A stretch of DNA of 6,783 nucleotides from Candidatus Latescibacterota bacterium (lineage in GTDB: Bacteria; Latescibacterota; UBA2968; UBA8231): positions 1 to 6,783 of the forward strand of contig JAGWBY010000084.1 in assembly GCA_021295675.1 (NCBI GenBank), written 5' to 3'. Within the stretch, counting starts at the first letter, position 1; each line of letters opens with the position of its first letter. The notes beneath the pieces were generated by a model. It worked only from the letters and a program-made list of their open reading frames with translations, searched no databases and was not told the origin of the DNA. This document shows positions 4,506 to 6,783 of this stretch, one piece after another. The position numbers and the translations under genes were made by a program.

Positions 4506-6272
4506 TTAGTTTTCGGCCGCATCGTCTATGGCTTGGTAGGCGACCAGCTCCCAGCCGCGAAACACCACCGCCAAGCCGATGTGTCGCACCGACGGGTGGC
4601 GGCGGCGCAAGGACGGGTCAGCCAGATAGCTCCGCAACTGCACTACGGCCTCCTGCACCTTGTCGGCCAAGACGGATTCGTCGAGGGATTCGCTCCGTTT
4701 CAGGTACTTGAGTTCGAGCACGTAGCCGTAACTCATGTCGGGATACTGGGCGACAAACGGCTCCAAGTACAGATCCGCATACCCTTTGTTCAGTTCGTAT
4801 TCCGAGTGCAGCAGAAAGTGATCCACCATGCTCAAGTGGGCGGCGACAAAGCCATGCACCACCTTCTCGCCATCCATGTAGTCGCGGATGCCGGTTTGTT
4901 CGGCTAAGGCGTCGCGCAAAAAGTCCAACACAGGTCGCCACGTACCGTCGTAGGCCATCTGGCGCACCAAGCGGGAGAAGGTGTACACATCGACGGAAAA
5001 TACCCCCACATCATCGTACGCATCGCGCAGGTAGCCGTACATCAGCCGCTTGACCGTTTGATTGGGAATGCCCAGCCGAGGCACCCCGTGCGCCACCTCC
5101 CGAATGCTGAGCAGGCCGAAGTAATGCAGCAGCGACAGGAAGTTTTCGCGCCGGTCCAGCCGGTCGAGGGGAAAGCTAAGTTGGATGTTACTCTCGGCGG
5201 TCTGCTGACCGATGAGGTGGCGGAGCAGGTCGAAGTTACCGTTGAGTTGTCGGTTGACCGTCAGCAGGTGGCGCAGCTTGCCATAGTCAATCCGCACATT
5301 GGTGTCGATTAATTCGTCTGGCATGGGGCGGTTCGGCATGGAAGCCTTTAGATAGTAGAGAACCATGTCGGTGTTGTAGAGGTCGTCCTCGGTGCTCTTG
5401 GCGAACCGATAGCCATTGTACCACTCTCGCATCACGTCTAGCGCGGCTTCGACATCCTGATTGAACGCGCCGTGACCGCGGTACATCTCCAGCAGGTTTC
5501 GCACCTCCTCCTCGGTGAAACCGAGTATTTGGTCGAATTTTGGTTCCAAGCTGATGTTGCTGCCGATGTTGAAGCCACTGGTGACGTCGTCCATGGTAAT
5601 CGGCGACACCCCAGTGATGAACATGCGCTCCAAGCCGCCATCGCTGTGCCCGGCTCCGTCCTTGAGCGTGGCGAAGAAATTGCGATAGAAGCCACCGCCG
5701 TGGGTGAACGCCTGATACGCCTCTTCGCCGTGATAGGCCAGCACGGTGTTGGCAAAGTTGTCGTACTCGTCAATGAGCACATACAGCGGAATGCCGTGCT
5801 CGCCGGCATACAGGAACAACTCGTTGAGCTGGCCATTGACCGAGTCCGATGAGCGGATGTGCTGCCGCGCCGCCTCGGGAAACAAATCCGCATTGCGCTC
5901 CAGCGCGTGCCGGACCACCATTTGGCAATACTCTTCAAAATAGTATTCGAGGGTCTCTAAGGCGTTTTTGAACGCCGAGAAGTTGAAGCGTAGGATGACG
6001 TAGCGATGGCGGTTTTCGGTCGGCTGTCGCCCCAAGTCGGTGCCACCGAAGACGGCTTCGAATTCGTCGGCTCTTTTGCGGTCATAGTAGTTGGCCAGCA
6101 GCGACACCCAGCAGGACTTGCCAAAGCGACGCGGACGGATCAGAAAGACGTAGCGTTCCTCTTCCAAAGTGTGGACGAAGCGCGTCTTATCTACGTAGAG
6201 CCAACCATTCGAGCGGATACGCTTGAAATCGGCCTCTCCATAAGGAATGCGCGGGTAGGAGGAACTAGGCAT
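4506..6272 (-). CDS. AAA-ATPase-like / PD-(D/E)XK nuclease-family protein
   Basis: A 588-residue cytoplasmic protein of the widespread family that joins an AAA-ATPase-like domain (PF09820 type) to a C-terminal PD-(D/E)XK domain (PF08011 type). Near the N-terminus is the signature YPRIPYGEADFKRIR, then WLYVDKT. A degenerate P-loop, FLIRPRRFGKS, lies at about residues 44-53. The Walker B-like PLYVLIDEYDN is at 162-172, and GVSPITMDD at about 221-229. The nuclease-fold motif is at 491-522: SEYELNKGYADLYLEP, then YVLELKYLK, giving E491, D500, E520 and K522 as likely active-site residues. Length is normal and there is no break. I chose ATG 6272 over the TTG two codons upstream; neither has a clear Shine-Dalgarno. 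The family occurs in many copies in some genomes and its biological role is unsettled. Mobile-element or defence links are inference. It may be transcribed with the retropepsin. Confidence 0.93.
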   Translation of the reverse strand: MPSSSYPRIPYGEADFKRIRSNGWLYVDKTRFVHTLEEERYVFLIRPRRFGKSCWVSLLANYYDRKRADEFEAVFGGTDLGRQPTENRHRYVILRFNFSAFKNALETLEYYFEEYCQMVVRHALERNADLFPEAARQHIRSSDSVNGQLNELFLYAGEHGIPLYVLIDEYDNFANTVLAYHGEEAYQAFTHGGGFYRNFFATLKDGAGHSDGGLERMFITGVSPITMDDVTSGFNIGSNISLEPKFDQILGFTEEEVRNLLEMYRGHGAFNQDVEAALDVMREWYNGYRFAKSTEDDLYNTDMVLYYLKASMPNRPMPDELIDTNVRIDYGKLRHLLTVNRQLNGNFDLLRHLIGQQTAESNIQLSFPLDRLDRRENFLSLLHYFGLLSIREVAHGVPRLGIPNQTVKRLMYGYLRDAYDDVGVFSVDVYTFSRLVRQMAYDGTWRPVLDFLRDALAEQTGIRDYMDGEKVVHGFVAAHLSMVDHFLLHSEYELNKGYADLYLEPFVAQYPDMSYGYVLELKYLKRSESLDESVLADKVQEAVVQLRSYLADPSLRRRHPSVRHIGLAVVFRGWELVAYQAIDDAAEN

Positions 6273-6302
6273 TGGCAATAATTTTAGGTGAATGCGCGGG
6301 TA
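6245..6302. repeat. 13-bp direct repeat around the start of the AAA gene
   Basis: GAATGCGCGGGTA occurs at 6245-6257, inside codons for YPRIP, and again at 6290-6302 just upstream of the start, with a 45-bp period. It may be a small local duplication. It could also be a regulatory or recombination site. Confidence 0.6.
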
Positions 6303-6331
6303 AACTCTCTATTTAGCATATAACTGACATA

Positions 6332-6360
6332 AGTATAGGGGAATTTCGCGGTTAGGAAAA
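6332..6360 (-). promoter_or_regulatory. Candidate promoter for the AAA/nuclease gene
   Basis: On the minus strand, TATACT (6337-6332) matches five of six -10 bases and lies 17 bp from a weak -35-like TTTTCC (6360-6355). This would give a leader of about 50 nt before ATG 6272. The -35 match is poor. Confidence 0.3.
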
Positions 6361-6366
6361 TTTTCG

Positions 6367-6395
6367 TTGCCTTTGAGGAAATGTAAACTTATACA
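6367..6395 (+). promoter_or_regulatory. Candidate promoter for the secreted-protein gene at 6549
   Basis: TTGCCT (6367-6372) and TATACA (6390-6395) are separated by exactly 17 bp, each matching four of six consensus bases. The surrounding stretch is the only AT-rich part of this region. Transcription from here would give a leader of about 145 nt containing the hairpins described below. It is back-to-back with the minus-strand candidate. Confidence 0.35.
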
Positions 6396-6408
6396 ACAGG
6401 TATGCTAC

Positions 6409-6444
6409 TAAGCGGAAGCCCAACTCCCGTTAGAAGGCCGCTTA
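6409..6444 (+). repeat. Inverted repeat in the leader (7-bp stem)
   Basis: TAAGCGG (6409-6415) pairs with CCGCTTA (6438-6444) across a 22-nt loop. No T-run follows, so it is not a canonical terminator. Confidence 0.4.
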
Positions 6445-6453
6445 ACCCGAGCA

Positions 6454-6498
6454 GTCCGGCCTCCGTGCGGTCCGGCCTCCGCATGGGGGCCGCATGGG
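6454..6498 (+). repeat. GC-rich short direct repeats and a strong hairpin in the leader
   Basis: GTCCGGCCTCCG is repeated exactly at 6454-6465 and 6470-6481 (16-bp period). CCGCATGGG is repeated at 6479-6487 and 6490-6498 (11-bp period). CGGCCTCC (6473-6480) can pair with GGGGGCCG (6485-6492) through a GCAT loop, giving 8 bp with one G-U pair. In the RNA this would be a stable hairpin about 55 nt before the start codon. I do not recognise a known riboswitch class. Confidence 0.55.
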
Positions 6499-6527
6499 CC
6501 TGCATTGGGACGTCACTCACGTCAAAT

Positions 6528-6536
6528 AGGGAAGGA
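6528..6536 (+). promoter_or_regulatory. Purine-rich ribosome binding site for the gene at 6549
   Basis: AGGGAAGGA ends 12 nt before the ATG at 6549, somewhat far. A second AGGA at 6542-6545 is only 3 nt away. Together they make 6549 the best start, although the frame is open further upstream, with an ATG at 6483. Confidence 0.45.
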
Positions 6537-6548
6537 TTACTAGGATCT

Positions 6549-6783
6549 ATGCCGTTTCTCATGGTCTGTCTTGTTGGTCTGTTAGTTTCCGTTGACGCGA
6601 GTCCGGTTTCGTCGCCGATGATTGAGGGTCAGGTGCGGCTGTCAAACGGGTCGCCGGTGGCTGGTGCGCAGGTAGTGCTGTTTGACGTGGCCGATCTACG
6701 CCGAGGGCCGGTGGGGCAAGCCACCACCGATGAGACGGGACAGTTTGCGCTGCCGTTGGCGGCGGGTGGGGCTTTCATGTTGC
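6549..6783 (+). CDS. Secreted protein with regulatory-like beta-sandwich domain, N-terminus only (3' end outside window)
   Basis: 78 codons are visible before the window ends. Residues 1-17 (MPFLMVCLVGLLVSVDA) form a hydrophobic signal-peptide-like stretch with no basic residue at the start, and a plausible cleavage follows VDA. From residue 26 comes GQVRLSNGSPVAGAQVVLFD, then TTDETGQFALPLAAGG, the pattern of a carboxypeptidase-regulatory-like (CarboxypepD_reg) beta-sandwich. Proteins of this style in uncultured marine phyla continue into a C-terminal-sorting-like module, a DGQAG segment and dockerin repeats, which is what the protein at the start of the window shows. I therefore infer that this is a paralogue of that gene seen from its other end. 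An upstream in-frame ATG (6483) would add 22 residues including one Arg and is less likely. Confidence 0.75.
   Translation, partial: MPFLMVCLVGLLVSVDASPVSSPMIEGQVRLSNGSPVAGAQVVLFDVADLRRGPVGQATTDETGQFALPLAAGGAFML

Larger units (their letters stand above)
6273..6548. other. Divergent intergenic region
   Basis: 276 bp without a supported gene between the AAA/nuclease gene (minus) and the secreted-protein gene (plus). It divides into an AT-rich core (about 6303-6410) with candidate promoters in both directions and a GC-rich plus-strand leader (about 6436-6505) with short repeats and hairpins. Confidence 0.7.

Noticed and set aside
5438..5938. Minus-strand 166-codon frame inside the AAA gene
   Set aside because: It overlaps the AAA/nuclease gene in another frame and is low-complexity Ser/Arg/Thr-rich, a shadow of that gene.
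6245..6302. Insertion-sequence target duplication
   Set aside because: The two 13-bp copies are only 45 bp apart and no transposase or terminal inverted repeats lie between them.
6473..6492. Intrinsic terminator before the gene at 6549
   Set aside because: The hairpin is strong, but the bases after it (GCATGGGCC) contain no run of T.

Overview
The window is a piece of accessory bacterial chromosome. It probably comes from an uncultured marine or sponge-associated lineage of the Poribacteria/Latescibacterota kind. That guess rests on recognised protein style, not on a marker gene: large secreted proteins with a regulatory-like N-terminal domain, a 'DGQAG' segment, tandem dockerin motifs and CARDB repeats ending in 'D-N-N-C', next to a retropepsin-like gene and an AAA/PD-(D/E)XK gene. 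There are no rRNA or tRNA genes, phage structural genes, transposases or CRISPR arrays.

Layout. (1) 2-3665, plus strand: the C-terminal part of one large extracellular multidomain protein whose 5' end lies outside the window. A one-base frameshift near 569-572 breaks it into two reading frames. Read across the break, the order is: tail of the N-terminal module, two dockerin-type Ca-binding motifs, an unidentified conserved stretch, a P/proprotein-convertase domain, a jelly-roll-like domain, three CARDB/Ig-like repeats, a trypsin-fold serine protease domain with a visible His/Asp/Ser triad, and an acidic tail coded by a 9-bp tandem repeat. (2) 3649-4391, minus strand: a small rearranged block. 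It holds an intact retropepsin-like aspartic protease gene, a roughly 40-codon open stretch in another frame that ends in an ATGA overlap with a small hypothetical gene, and a 3' remnant of a second retropepsin gene. The remnant is about 83% identical to the intact copy and is fused to the end of the small gene. The stop codon of the large protease lies inside this remnant. (3) 4506-6272, minus strand: a full-length AAA-ATPase-like/PD-(D/E)XK nuclease-family protein. (4) 6273-6548: an intergenic region with candidate divergent promoters and a GC-rich leader that can fold into hairpins. (5) 6549-end, plus strand: the start of another secreted protein. Its signal peptide and beta-sandwich domain look like the missing N-terminus of the family seen in (1), so the window appears to run from the tail of one paralogue to the head of another.

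How the genes relate. The two large plus-strand proteins act outside the cell: proteolysis, Ca-dependent stability, and adhesion by inference. The minus-strand block between them looks like a cluster of small, dispersed accessory genes inserted between surface-protein genes. All three intact minus-strand genes point the same way and could be co-transcribed. I see no direct evidence of a complete new defence or mobile system. The most notable structures are the frameshifted protease, the duplicated and rearranged retropepsin/small-gene block, and the structured leader.
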